From NCBI GenBank assembly GCA_029212415.1, contig JARGOF010000028.1, positions 1 through 63,419 on the forward strand: DNA of 63,419 nt, written 5' to 3'. Both the position numbers and the translations under genes were made by a program. The stretch's first letter is position 1. Each line of letters opens with the position of its first letter. Origin of the DNA: Rhizobiaceae bacterium. Lineage in GTDB: Bacteria > Pseudomonadota > Alphaproteobacteria > Rhizobiales > Rhizobiaceae. Positions 51,796 through 60,651 of the stretch are shown here, one piece after another. The notes under the pieces were generated by a model. The model searched no databases and was not told the origin of the DNA. It saw only the letters and a list, made by a program, of their open reading frames with translations.

Positions 51796-52869
51796 ATGAA
51801 AAAGCTCATCACAGGCCTTATGGCCACAGCAGCAATTCTTGCTGTTGCTGCTCCGGGTGCTTCGGCAGCGGATTGGTTTCCCGCCCCGGTCCAGGTTTGG
51901 GAACCGGCATTTGACATGAACAGCCCGCGCCGTGACATTGACTACACACCGTTGGCCAAGGCATCCAAGCCTTGGGAAATCTGCGTCTCGTTTCCCCATA
52001 TGAAAGACGCCTATTGGCTCGGCGTTGATTATGGTGTGACCGAAGAAGCCAAACGCCTCGGTGTGAAGATGCAGGTTGTCGAGGCTGGCGGATATACCGA
52101 ACTCAACAAACAAATATCGCAGATTGAAGATTGTGTTGCAGCGGGTGCGCAGGCCGTCATCATTGGTGCCATTTCTGCCGATGGTCTGAACAATGTGATC
52201 AGTGAAGTACGCGCCAAGAATATTCCGGTTATCGATGTCATCAACGGCATCTCCTCTCCGGAAATCACCGCCAAATCGCTTGTTTCATTTGGTGAGATGG
52301 GCGCAAAAACCGGTGAATATCTGGCAAAGCTGCATCCCGCAGGCAGCGGCAAGGTAAAGGTTGCCTGGTTCCCTGGACCATCCGGTGCAGGCTGGGTTGA
52401 AGCTGGAAATGCCGGGTTTATCGGTGCCATCGAAGGCAGTGACATTGAGCTGGTCGAAACCAAATATGGTGACACCGGCAAGGAAGTGCAGGCCAAGCTG
52501 GTTGAAGATACACTGGAAGCCCATCCTGATCTTGCCTATGTCGTCGGCACGGCGGTTACAGCCGAAGCCGCTGTTCCGATCTTGCGCTCCCGTGGCCTGA
52601 CCGATCAGGTCAAAGTGGCATCCTACTACTTCACCCCGGGTGTTGCCCAGGGGCTGAGCCGTGGACAGATCGTTGCGGCACCAACCGACTCGACGGTTCT
52701 GCAGGGGCGCATTGCCGTTGATATTGCGGTGCGTGCACTCGAAGGCGAAACCTATGAGAAACATGTGGGTCCGGCACTTTACGTCGTCAATGCAGATAAC
52801 CTGAAAGACTTTGATGCCTCTTCCACATTGGCACCAGACGGTTTCAAACCTGTTTTCCGGGTTGACTGA
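51796..52869 (+). CDS. periplasmic sugar-type binding protein (TorT/RbsB-like)
   Basis: A 357-residue exported protein with a signal peptide of about 24 residues (cleavage after P-G-A-S-A). The mature part is a periplasmic-binding type I fold with Y-W-L-G-V-D-Y-G-V, Q-I-E-D-C-V-A-A-G-A-Q-A-V-I-I-G and V-P-I-L-R-S-R. It resembles TorT and ribose-type binding proteins. TorT itself acts in TMAO sensing, but here an ATPase and permease follow, so this is the ligand receptor of an importer. The ATG at 51796 follows GAAGGAA; the longer frame lacks signal character. Confidence 0.85.
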   Translation: MKKLITGLMATAAILAVAAPGASAADWFPAPVQVWEPAFDMNSPRRDIDYTPLAKASKPWEICVSFPHMKDAYWLGVDYGVTEEAKRLGVKMQVVEAGGYTELNKQISQIEDCVAAGAQAVIIGAISADGLNNVISEVRAKNIPVIDVINGISSPEITAKSLVSFGEMGAKTGEYLAKLHPAGSGKVKVAWFPGPSGAGWVEAGNAGFIGAIEGSDIELVETKYGDTGKEVQAKLVEDTLEAHPDLAYVVGTAVTAEAAVPILRSRGLTDQVKVASYYFTPGVAQGLSRGQIVAAPTDSTVLQGRIAVDIAVRALEGETYEKHVGPALYVVNADNLKDFDASSTLAPDGFKPVFRVD

Positions 52870-52871
52870 AA

Positions 52872-54437
52872 ATGACGGACAAAGCCAGGGTTTCTCCCGC
52901 CCAGCGGCTTGAAGGGGATGCGCATTCAAGCAATGCGCATCCACTCCTCCAGACCGTGAACCTGACAAAGGACTATCCCGGGGTTCGCGCCCTGGACAAT
53001 ATGAATTTCGAGCTTCGGCACGGCGAGGTTCACGTTCTTTTCGGCGAAAATGGCGCTGGAAAATCAACCTTGATTTCGATGCTCGCCGGCGCCAATACGC
53101 CGACCAGTGGCAAAATTCTGTATAATGGCCAGGAGGTTCATCTGGCCAGCGTGCACGAGGCGCGTGAGTTGGGCATTAGCGCGGTCTTTCAGGAATTCTC
53201 GCTGATCCCGCAAATGACAATTGCCGAAAACATGTTCCTTGGCGCTGAACCCACCAGAGGTGGATTGCTTCAGCCGGGGCAACAAAGGGCCAAGGCCGAG
53301 GCCATTCTGCAGGACCTCGATTTTCACCTGGCGCCAGGGCGCCGCGTCGATCATCTGACCCGGGCGGAACAGCAGATGGTGGAAATCGCCAAGGCCTTTC
53401 GCACCGAACCCTCCGTATTGATTTTGGATGAGCCCACCGCCTCTTTGACCAACCACGAGACCGAACAATTGTTCCGGCTGGTCAACAGGCTGAAGGAGCG
53501 CGGGGTCGGGATAATCTACATCACCCACCGCATGGCCGAGATTCGCGAGATCGGTGATCGCATCACCATTTTGAGAGACGGAAAATATATCGACACGGTC
53601 GATGCAAAAACCACCAGCGATGATGATCTTGTAACCTTGATGACAGGCCGCGTTGTTGGACAGATCTTTCCGAAGGTCAAATTCAATCCCGGCGAGATCA
53701 TACTCCAGGTCGATGACTTGCACACACCGGGAGCCGGCGGCGTCAATGGTGCTTCCGTGACGGTCAGGCGAGGCGAGATTGTCGGATTTGCCGGGCTGGT
53801 GGGCTCGGGGAAATCAAAATTTGCCCAGGCCTGTTTTGGCTCGCTGGCCATCGAAAGCGGAAAAATCCGCTTCAAGGGTGAAGCGGTGGTAAAACCAAAG
53901 ACCCGTGACATGTTAAGGCGCGGTTTCATGTATCTGCCGTCGGATCGTCGCTCCGACGGGCTGATGATGATGCGCCCGGCGCGCGAGAATATCAGCACGG
54001 CTTCGCTGGATGTTCCGCCATTTTCAAATGGCATCTTTCTCAACAGACGCGCCGAGAAGAAAATCACCAGTGATCTGGCCGATCAGCTTAACCTGTCGCC
54101 GCGCAAGATCGAACGCGAGGCGGGTCAATTCTCCGGTGGCAATCAGCAAAAACTCATGTTGGCGCGCAGCCTGACACGCACCTTTGATCTCATCGTCTTT
54201 GATGAACCGACGGTTGGTGTGGACGTCGGCACCAGAGCCGCCATCTACGCCTTCATCGCTGAACTGTGTGAGCAAGGTGTGGCCATCGTTCTGATTTCAT
54301 CAGATCTTCCCGAGATATTGCATCTGACCAACCGTGCTTACGTTTTCTACCGCGGCAAGATTCAGGCCGAGCTGGCAGATGACGAAATCACCGAAAACAA
54401 TCTGCTGTCGCACTTTTTTGAAAGGGAGGCCGCGTAA
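52872..54437 (+). CDS. sugar-type ABC importer ATPase with two nucleotide-binding domains
   Basis: A 521-residue fused ATPase of the RbsA/XylG type. Domain one has Walker A G-E-N-G-A-G-K-S-T and Walker B L-I-L-D-E-P-T-A-S-L-T. Its signature L-T-R-A-E-Q-Q-M-V is degenerate as usual in this family. Domain two has G-L-V-G-S-G-K-S, the signature F-S-G-G-N-Q-Q-K and Walker B I-V-F-D-E-P-T-V-G-V-D. It starts two bases after the binding-protein stop and abuts the permease gene. Confidence 0.92.
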   Translation: MTDKARVSPAQRLEGDAHSSNAHPLLQTVNLTKDYPGVRALDNMNFELRHGEVHVLFGENGAGKSTLISMLAGANTPTSGKILYNGQEVHLASVHEARELGISAVFQEFSLIPQMTIAENMFLGAEPTRGGLLQPGQQRAKAEAILQDLDFHLAPGRRVDHLTRAEQQMVEIAKAFRTEPSVLILDEPTASLTNHETEQLFRLVNRLKERGVGIIYITHRMAEIREIGDRITILRDGKYIDTVDAKTTSDDDLVTLMTGRVVGQIFPKVKFNPGEIILQVDDLHTPGAGGVNGASVTVRRGEIVGFAGLVGSGKSKFAQACFGSLAIESGKIRFKGEAVVKPKTRDMLRRGFMYLPSDRRSDGLMMMRPARENISTASLDVPPFSNGIFLNRRAEKKITSDLADQLNLSPRKIEREAGQFSGGNQQKLMLARSLTRTFDLIVFDEPTVGVDVGTRAAIYAFIAELCEQGVAIVLISSDLPEILHLTNRAYVFYRGKIQAELADDEITENNLLSHFFEREAA

Positions 54438-55466
54438 GTGTCTGACCAAAATCCATCTTCATCCATTTCGCCGGGACGGTTGGCGGAAATGTCCAAGAGA
54501 CTTTTTGTCAAATTGGGCATTCTGCCTTTTCTGCTGGTCATTGCCATTATCGTTTTTGCATCCATGTCGGAAAACTTCCTGACCGGTCGAAATCTGATGA
54601 ATGTATTGCGACAGTCTGTCTATCTGATGATTGTCTCGATGGGGCAGATGCTGGCGCTGCTGACGGGCGGATTTGACCTGTCGGTGGGCACGATCCTCGC
54701 ACTGACTTCAGTGGTCGGCGCCCTGGTCATGGCCAGCGTATACGCAGCCATGCCCGATGCCATCTGGCTGGCCATTGCGCTCGGCTGCATCGCCGGCGTT
54801 GCTGCCGGAACGCTCATTGGTGTGTGCAATGGCATTGGCGTGGCATTCTTTGGTGTTTCCCCTTTCATGATGTCCCTGGGAATGACCTCCGTGGGCTTTG
54901 GTGTTGCGCTGTTCCTGACAGGCGGCACACCGGTTTACGGCATGCCGCAGGCCTTTGGTGACATTTTCGGATTTGGAACGCTGTTCGGGATCCACTCACC
55001 GATCTATGTCGCGGCCATCATCGCCGTGCTGCTCTTCGTGTTTCTCTACCGAACCCGTTTCGGACGCTATATCTATGCTGTGGGCGGAAACCTCAAGGCG
55101 GCGCAACTCTCCGGTATCAACACCAGATCCACATTGCTGTGGACCTATGTTCTCTGTGCCGCCCTGGCGGCGGTGGCCGGCATGTTGCTGACGGCGCGTC
55201 TTGATACCGGCGAGGCCAATATCGGCGCCTCCATGCCGCTGCAATCGATCGCCGCCTGTGTCATTGCAGGCGTCAGTTTGCGTGGTGGTGTCGGGCGGAT
55301 GGAAAATGTAGTTCTGGGTGCCTTGTTCATCGGACTTGTCCAGAACGGCATGAATCTCGCCCGCATTGAATCCTATCTGCAGACGGTTGTCCTGGGGGGG
55401 TTGCTTATTCTGGCCGTCATCGCCGATCAGATCCGCCTGCGTTACGTTGCTTCTTTGAAAGACTGA
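54438..55466 (+). CDS. sugar-type ABC importer permease
   Basis: A 342-residue permease of the RbsC/XylH family with about nine helices. F-D-L-S-V-G-T-I-L-A-L-T-S and Y-A-V-G-G-N-L-K-A-A-Q-L-S-G-I are family hallmarks. It starts with GTG immediately after the ATPase stop codon. The substrate cannot be read from sequence. Downstream genes suggest a cyclic amide or related nitrogen compound rather than a simple sugar. Confidence 0.9.
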   Translation: MSDQNPSSSISPGRLAEMSKRLFVKLGILPFLLVIAIIVFASMSENFLTGRNLMNVLRQSVYLMIVSMGQMLALLTGGFDLSVGTILALTSVVGALVMASVYAAMPDAIWLAIALGCIAGVAAGTLIGVCNGIGVAFFGVSPFMMSLGMTSVGFGVALFLTGGTPVYGMPQAFGDIFGFGTLFGIHSPIYVAAIIAVLLFVFLYRTRFGRYIYAVGGNLKAAQLSGINTRSTLLWTYVLCAALAAVAGMLLTARLDTGEANIGASMPLQSIAACVIAGVSLRGGVGRMENVVLGALFIGLVQNGMNLARIESYLQTVVLGGLLILAVIADQIRLRYVASLKD

Positions 55467-55476
55467 GGAATTTGCC

Positions 55477-56208
55477 ATGACTATCAATATCAATTGCGAC
55501 ATGGGAGAAAGTTTCGGCCTCTATGTGATGGGTGATGACGAAGGCGTCATGCCCTATATTACGGAGGCCAATGTGGCTTGCGGGTTTCATGGTTCAGACC
55601 CCAACCACATGCGCAAGACCGTGGAGCTGGCCAAGCAGCACAATGTCAAGGTCGGTGCCCATTTCTCGCTTCCTGATCTGCCTGGTTTCGGGCGACGGGA
55701 AATGAAGATCGAGCGCGATGAACTGGCCAATATCGTCATCTATCAGATCGGCGCCCTGAAAGGTTTTCTCGACGTGGCGGGCGTCAGTCTTTCCCACATG
55801 AAGCCGCATGGTGCACTCTATGGCATGTCAGCGCGCGACGAGCATATCGCGCAGGCCATATGCGATGCCTGCGAAACATTCGAGGTGCCCATTTTCGGAC
55901 TGAGTGGCACTTTGCATGAGGAGATCTACACGGCACGCGGGCTTGAATTTGTCTCCGAGTTTTTTGCCGATCTCGACTATGATGAGACCGGAAAACTGCT
56001 GATCACACGTGAGCATCCGGCTCTTGATCCGCAGGCTGTGGGACAAAAGGCGTTGCGCGCAGTGCGCGACGGCATCGTGGTCACCACGGCGGGAACCGAA
56101 GTGGCCGTCAAGGCCAATACGATCTGCATTCATTCCGACACACCCAATGTCATCGCCATAGCGCAGACCGTCAGGGCCTCGCTGGATGCCTATATGAAGG
56201 CCGCATGA
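55477..56208 (+). CDS. pxpA: LamB/YcsF family protein, 5-oxoprolinase subunit A
   Basis: A 243-residue cytoplasmic protein. N-I-N-C-D-M-G-E-S-F-G at residues 3-13 and A-N-V-A-C-G-F-H-G-S-D-P are the LamB/YcsF signature, and S-H-M-K-P-H-G-A-L-Y carries the likely catalytic His. PxpA works with PxpB and PxpC in ATP-dependent opening of 5-oxoproline. Here a biotin carrier and biotin carboxylase lie between pxpA and pxpB, so the actual substrate or mechanism may differ. It starts ten bases after the permease gene. Confidence 0.9.
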   Translation: MTININCDMGESFGLYVMGDDEGVMPYITEANVACGFHGSDPNHMRKTVELAKQHNVKVGAHFSLPDLPGFGRREMKIERDELANIVIYQIGALKGFLDVAGVSLSHMKPHGALYGMSARDEHIAQAICDACETFEVPIFGLSGTLHEEIYTARGLEFVSEFFADLDYDETGKLLITREHPALDPQAVGQKALRAVRDGIVVTTAGTEVAVKANTICIHSDTPNVIAIAQTVRASLDAYMKAA

Positions 56209-56244
56209 TGACGTGCATACACCTGCAACTTGATGGAGAAAATG

Positions 56245-56487
56245 ATGAGCAAACATGAAGTCAAAGCGATGCTGCCCGGTGTCTTTTACCGCAAACCGTC
56301 TCCTTCCGAGCCCAATTACAAGGAAGTGGGTGACAGCGTGGCCAAAGGCGATGTCATTGGACTGATCGAGGTGATGAAGTCATTTCATCCGGTGGCCAGC
56401 GATGCCGATGGCAAGATCATCGCCTTCACGGTGGACAATGAAGAGGCCATCGCGCCTGGCGTGACTTTGGTCGAAATCGAAACCTGA
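56245..56487 (+). CDS. mini biotin carboxyl carrier protein
   Basis: An 80-residue biotinyl/lipoyl domain without the N-terminal extension of AccB. The acceptor lysine is K45 in I-E-V-M-K-S-F-H-P, differing from the usual E-A-M-K-M by Val and by Ser-Phe after the Lys. The start at 56245 is the second of two adjacent ATGs, six bases after GGAG. Being followed 11 bases later by biotin carboxylase, it should carry carboxybiotin between that enzyme and a carboxyltransferase, for which PxpB/PxpC are the candidates. Confidence 0.86.
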   Translation: MSKHEVKAMLPGVFYRKPSPSEPNYKEVGDSVAKGDVIGLIEVMKSFHPVASDADGKIIAFTVDNEEAIAPGVTLVEIET

Positions 56488-56498
56488 TCGGAATCATA

Positions 56499-57881
56499 AT
56501 GGCACTTTCCAAAATTCTGATCGCCAATCGCGGTGAAATTGCCGTCCGCATCATTCGTGCAGCCAGAGAACTGGGTGTCAGGACGGTTCAGGTCTACAGC
56601 ACTGCCGATGCCAATTCCCTCGCCGTGGAAATGGCCGACGAGTCCATTGAAATCGGTCCGCCGCCCGCAAAAAAATCCTATTTGAATGTCGAGGCAGTGC
56701 TCAATGCAGCAAAAGAGACCGGCTGCGATTCCATTCACCCCGGCTATGGGTTTTTGGCCGAGAACGCAGAATTTGCCGATGCAGTCGCGGTTGCCGGCAT
56801 GGCATTTGTCGGGCCTTCCGGCGATGTCATCCGTCGCATGGGCGACAAGGCGTCGGCGCGCCAGGCGGCCAAACAGGCAGGTGTGCCCACCGTACCGGGC
56901 AGTGATGGGCTGATCGACGACCTTGCCAAGGCCGAGAAACTGGCCGATGAAATCGGCTACCCGATCATGATCAAGGCCACCGCAGGTGGCGGTGGCCGGG
57001 GCATCCGGATTGCTGCCAATGCAGCGGAGTTCATGAGCCTTGCCCCCCAGGCCGCGGCCGAAGCGGAGGCCGCCTTTGGCGATGGCGGACTGTATCTGGA
57101 AAAGGTCATTGAGCGGGCCCGTCACATTGAGGTTCAGATTCTGGGTGACGGTGAAAACTTCATCCATTGTTATGAGCGTGAATGTTCCCTGCAGCGTCGT
57201 CGCCAGAAGGTCTGGGAGGAAGCGCCATCTTCAGCGCTGACACCGGCTGTTCGCGAAAAGCTCTGCGCATCGGCTGTCGCCCTGGCAGCGGCGGTGAAAT
57301 ACAAGGGCGCAGGCACGATCGAATATCTCTATGACGATCAGACCGGCGATTATTATTTCATCGAGATGAACACCCGCATCCAGGTGGAGCATCCAGTCAC
57401 CGAAAGCATCGTCGGCATCGACCTTCTGGCTGAAATGATCAGGATTGCCGGTGGTGAACCGCTGGCCATCAAACAGGACGATGTCAAGATCCGCGGCCAC
57501 GCCATCGAGGTGCGTATCAATGCCGAGGACCCTGCGAACAACTTCATGCCTTTCCCGGGTATCGTCGGCGATCTGCGCATTCCCGGCGGGCCGGGCGTGC
57601 GTTTTGATCATATGGTCTATCAGGGTTACCAGATCCCGCCCTTTTATGACTCGCTGCTCGGCAAGCTGATTGTTACTGCCGACACACGTGAAAAGGCGAT
57701 TATCCGTTTGAAGCGGGCCCTTGCTGAACTGCATATGGGCGATTTGAAAACGACGACACCGCTCTTCACGGCTCTGGCCAATGCGCCGGAAGTCCAGGCC
57801 GGTGCCGTCCATACGAAATGGCTGGAGCCATGGCTTGAAGCCAATGCCGACAAACTCGCAATCCAACAAGGAGGTGCATAA
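56499..57881 (+). CDS. biotin carboxylase (AccC-like)
   Basis: A 460-residue ATP-grasp enzyme that carboxylates biotin with bicarbonate and ATP. Visible are I-L-I-A-N-R-G-E-I-A-V-R, H-P-G-Y-G-F-L-A-E-N, the glycine-rich K-A-T-A-G-G-G-G-R-G-I-R, and E-M-N-T-R-I-Q-V-E-H-P-V-T-E. A separate housekeeping accC is expected elsewhere, so this is probably a pathway-specific copy. Its stop codon overlaps the pxpB start by one base (TAATG). Confidence 0.92.
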   Translation: MALSKILIANRGEIAVRIIRAARELGVRTVQVYSTADANSLAVEMADESIEIGPPPAKKSYLNVEAVLNAAKETGCDSIHPGYGFLAENAEFADAVAVAGMAFVGPSGDVIRRMGDKASARQAAKQAGVPTVPGSDGLIDDLAKAEKLADEIGYPIMIKATAGGGGRGIRIAANAAEFMSLAPQAAAEAEAAFGDGGLYLEKVIERARHIEVQILGDGENFIHCYERECSLQRRRQKVWEEAPSSALTPAVREKLCASAVALAAAVKYKGAGTIEYLYDDQTGDYYFIEMNTRIQVEHPVTESIVGIDLLAEMIRIAGGEPLAIKQDDVKIRGHAIEVRINAEDPANNFMPFPGIVGDLRIPGGPGVRFDHMVYQGYQIPPFYDSLLGKLIVTADTREKAIIRLKRALAELHMGDLKTTTPLFTALANAPEVQAGAVHTKWLEPWLEANADKLAIQQGGA

Positions 57882-58756
57882 TGAGCTTGAGATACACTTT
57901 TGGTGGGGACGAGCATATCTTTGTGGAAGTCAGCGAAGAAATGTCTCTTGAGGCATTCTTCATGGCGCTTTCCATGACCAATGCCGTTCGTGATGCCGAT
58001 ATCAGGGGCGTGACGGAGATTTGTCCGGCGAACGCCTCATTCCAGATCAAGTTCAATCCTGATCTTGTTCATCCTGATGACCTCATGGCCGAACTGAAGC
58101 GCATGCAGGAGGTTGCCGACAAGTCGGAGCCGGTCCTCAATACGCGGGTCATCGAAATTCCGGTCTACTATCAGGATCCCTGGACGCATGAGACGTTGAT
58201 GCGGTTCCGTGAACGCCACCAGGATCCGGACTCAACCGATATCGAATATGCAGCGCGGATCAACAATTACGCCAGCGTCGAGGATTTCATCGAAGCCCAT
58301 TCCGGCTCTCCATGGTTCGTATCGATGGTGGGTTTTGTGTCGGGCCTGCCATTTCTCTACCAGATGGTTGATCGGCCGCGGCAAATTCAGGTGCCCAAAT
58401 ATCTGCGGCCGCGCACGGATACCCCGAAACTGACCGTCGGCTACGGCGGCTGCTTTTCCTGCGTCTATTCGGTTCGCGGCGCCGGTGGCTACCAGATGTT
58501 TGGCGTGACGCCCATGCCGATCTATGATCCGACTCAGCAGACCCCCTATCTGAAGGACTTCATGGTGTTTTTCCGGCCCGGTGACATTGTCAAATGGAAG
58601 CCGATTGACCGGGAAGAATACGACAGAAACCTCGCCGAGGTGGAAGCGGGCACCTATGAGCCACGCATTCGCGATGTCGTCTTTTCGCTCGATGATTTCA
58701 ACAAAGACATTGATGGCACCAATGCCAAAATTCTGGAGGTTCTCAATGCCGATTAA
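57881..58756 (+). CDS. pxpB: 5-oxoprolinase subunit B / KipI-type carboxyltransferase-like protein
   Basis: A 291-residue cyclophilin-like protein of the KipI (AHS1) family. It contains N-P-D-L-V-H-P-D-D-L, F-V-S-G-L-P-F-L-Y-Q-M, and a T-V-G-Y-G-G-C-F-S-C-V-Y-S segment corresponding to the family's conserved glycine-rich region. It is longer than B. subtilis KipI by about 50 residues. KipI/KipA proteins are homologous to the carboxyltransferase domain of urea carboxylase, which makes the neighbouring biotin enzymes meaningful. It overlaps pxpC by 11 bases. Confidence 0.87.
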   Translation: MSLRYTFGGDEHIFVEVSEEMSLEAFFMALSMTNAVRDADIRGVTEICPANASFQIKFNPDLVHPDDLMAELKRMQEVADKSEPVLNTRVIEIPVYYQDPWTHETLMRFRERHQDPDSTDIEYAARINNYASVEDFIEAHSGSPWFVSMVGFVSGLPFLYQMVDRPRQIQVPKYLRPRTDTPKLTVGYGGCFSCVYSVRGAGGYQMFGVTPMPIYDPTQQTPYLKDFMVFFRPGDIVKWKPIDREEYDRNLAEVEAGTYEPRIRDVVFSLDDFNKDIDGTNAKILEVLNAD

Positions 58757-59720
58757 TGTAAAATCAGCAGGTCTTGCGACCACCATCCAAGACCTTGGCC
58801 GTCCCGGATATTATCATCTCGGCATTCCCATGGGCGGCGCCATGGATCGATTGGCTCTGCGTGCTGCCAATCTTCTTGTCGGAAATGATGAAGGGGCTGC
58901 CTGTCTGGAAGCCGTCTTCATGGGCCCGGCGCTTGAATTCACACAGGATACATGGATTGCCGTCACCGGCGGTGAACTGCCGCCGATGATTGACGGGGAG
59001 GTCCAGGAGACCTGGACAACCCTGAAGATCAAAAAGGGCCAGACCCTGACATTCGACTATATCCGATCCGGTGCCCGCGCCTATATCGCCGTTGCCGGCG
59101 GTATCGACACGCCGCTGGCGCTGGGAAGCCGATCAACCTATGCCATCGGCGCCCTGGGCGGGGTTGATGGACGGGCCATCATGGCAGGCGATTCATTGCC
59201 CATCGGTGCGCACAGCGGGTCTGTGAAAGAGGGAGCAAGCGTTCCTGAGTCAATGCGCAGAGCCCCAGGCAAGCCGGCGGAATTGCGCGTTCTGCCGGGT
59301 CTTTACTGGCACCGCATGACGGAAGCGGCAGGCGAGCAGTTTTTCAAGGATACCTGGAAGGTTGCGCTCGAGGCAGACAGGATGGGCTATCGTTTCCAGG
59401 GTGGAACGCCGGTCGAATTCGTGGATCGCGAACCGCCCTTTGGCGCGGGCTCTGATCCGTCCAATATCACGGATGCCTGTTACCCCTATGGCTCCATTCA
59501 GATTCCGGGCGGCACAGAACCCATCGTCCTGCACCGCGATGCGGTCTCCGGTGGCGGCTATTTCATGATGGGAACGGTGATTTCCGCTGATATGGATCTC
59601 ATTGGACAATTGCAGCCGCATACGCTAACCAAATTTATCAAGGTCAACATGCATACCGCTCTGTCAGCGCGGCGCGACCGGGCAGCTCTGATTCAGAGCA
59701 TCCGTGACACATTGCGCTGA
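58746..59720 (+). CDS. pxpC: 5-oxoprolinase subunit C / KipA-type protein
   Basis: A 324-residue AHS2-family protein. V-K-S-A-G-L-A-T-T-I-Q-D-L-G-R-P-G at the N-terminus, G-A-M-D-R-L-A-L-R-A-A-N near residue 33, and the G-G-I-D-T-P-L-A-L-G-S-R-S-T-Y segment near 128 are diagnostic. Late motifs G-A-G-S-D-P-S-N and V-S-G-G-G-Y are as in carboxyltransferase domains of urea carboxylase. The start at 58746 lies inside the pxpB end, indicating coupled translation and a PxpBC complex. Confidence 0.9.
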   Translation: MPINVKSAGLATTIQDLGRPGYYHLGIPMGGAMDRLALRAANLLVGNDEGAACLEAVFMGPALEFTQDTWIAVTGGELPPMIDGEVQETWTTLKIKKGQTLTFDYIRSGARAYIAVAGGIDTPLALGSRSTYAIGALGGVDGRAIMAGDSLPIGAHSGSVKEGASVPESMRRAPGKPAELRVLPGLYWHRMTEAAGEQFFKDTWKVALEADRMGYRFQGGTPVEFVDREPPFGAGSDPSNITDACYPYGSIQIPGGTEPIVLHRDAVSGGGYFMMGTVISADMDLIGQLQPHTLTKFIKVNMHTALSARRDRAALIQSIRDTLR

Positions 59721-59751
59721 TTGTCAGCGACGACAAACAAGAGGGATACAA

Positions 59752-60348
59752 ATGAGTACAATTACCCACGCACACAAAACTTTGGCAGACACATTGTGGT
59801 CGAATGACAGTTCGCTGCTGCGTCATGTGACACTGGCTGTTGTCGGCAGCATTGCATTGTGGATTTCTGCAAAAATCCAGGTTCCATTCTACCCGGTCCC
59901 TATGACCATGCAGACATTTGTCGTGCTGGTGATTGGCATGGCCTTTGGCTGGCGTCTGGGTGCGGCAACACTCGCGCTCTACGTCGCCGAGGGCGCCATG
60001 GGCCTGCCGGTCTTCGCCGGAACACCGGAAAAGGGGCTGGGCCTTGCCTATATGGTCGGACCAACAGGCGGTTATCTGCTCGGCTTTCTCGTCGCAGCCG
60101 CAACGGTTGGCTGGCTTGCAGAAAAGGGCTGGGGCCGCAATGTTGGCCTGACGCTTGCTGCCATGGCCATCGGCACGGCCATCATTCTTGCCTTCGGCAA
60201 TGCCTGGCTTGGCGCTATCATCGGTTGGGACAAGCCTGTCCTGCAGTTCGGTCTTTACCCCTTCCTACCCGGCGCAGCATTCAAGATCGCGCTGGCGGCG
60301 CTGCTGATGCCCGCCATCTGGAAATTCGCCTCACCCAAAGGCAAATAG
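59752..60348 (+). CDS. bioY: BioY biotin transporter
   Basis: A 198-residue membrane protein with about six helices, the substrate-binding component of ECF-type biotin uptake. I-Q-V-P-F-Y-P-V-P-M-T-M-Q-T, G-P-T-G-G-Y-L-L-G-F and F-L-P-G-A-A-F-K are BioY signatures. No bioM/bioN is nearby, so it acts alone or with a shared energising module. Its position at the end of the operon suggests that the locus secures biotin for its own carrier protein. The ATG at 59752 follows GAGGG. Confidence 0.93.
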   Translation: MSTITHAHKTLADTLWSNDSSLLRHVTLAVVGSIALWISAKIQVPFYPVPMTMQTFVVLVIGMAFGWRLGAATLALYVAEGAMGLPVFAGTPEKGLGLAYMVGPTGGYLLGFLVAAATVGWLAEKGWGRNVGLTLAAMAIGTAIILAFGNAWLGAIIGWDKPVLQFGLYPFLPGAAFKIALAALLMPAIWKFASPKGK

Positions 60349-60408
60349 CTGACAGGCCTTGCAAAGGCCTGGACTGAACATGCGATCACATCGTGTGATT
60401 GCAAATTG

Positions 60409-60442
60409 AAAAGGGAGCGCGAAATCATTCGCGCTCCCTTTT
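60409..60442 (+). terminator. strong terminator of the pxp-bioY operon
   Basis: A perfect 14-bp stem (60410-60423 with 60428-60441) with loop ATCA and a T run of five that partly overlaps the stem. It is A-rich on the other side too, so it can stop transcription in both directions. Confidence 0.85.
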
Positions 60443-60462
60443 TGTTGGCACAAGGCTTCGTT

Positions 60463-60651
60463 TTAATTGGCATCAATTCGCCGGGGCATGCTGGTTCCCC
60501 CATCCACCGCAATGTCGGTGCCGGTGATATAGGCGGCGGCCTCTGAGGCCACAAACAGCACCGTCTGCGCGATCTGTTCGGGGTGGACGATATGGCCCAG
60601 TGGCACATTGCCGGCGATCCGTGTGATTTCGTCCAGACGGTTTTCCGGCGT
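60463..60651 (-). pseudogene. C-terminal fragment of a short-chain dehydrogenase
   Basis: On the minus strand the frame reads N-R-L-D-E-I-T-R-I-A-G-N-V-P-L, then H-P-E-Q-I-A-Q-T-V-L-F-V-A-S-E-A-A-A-Y-I and T-G-T-D-I-A-V-D-G-G, the usual last 60 residues of a classical SDR. Upstream of about 60651 the sequence has no SDR character, so the N-terminal three quarters are gone. Confidence 0.75.
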
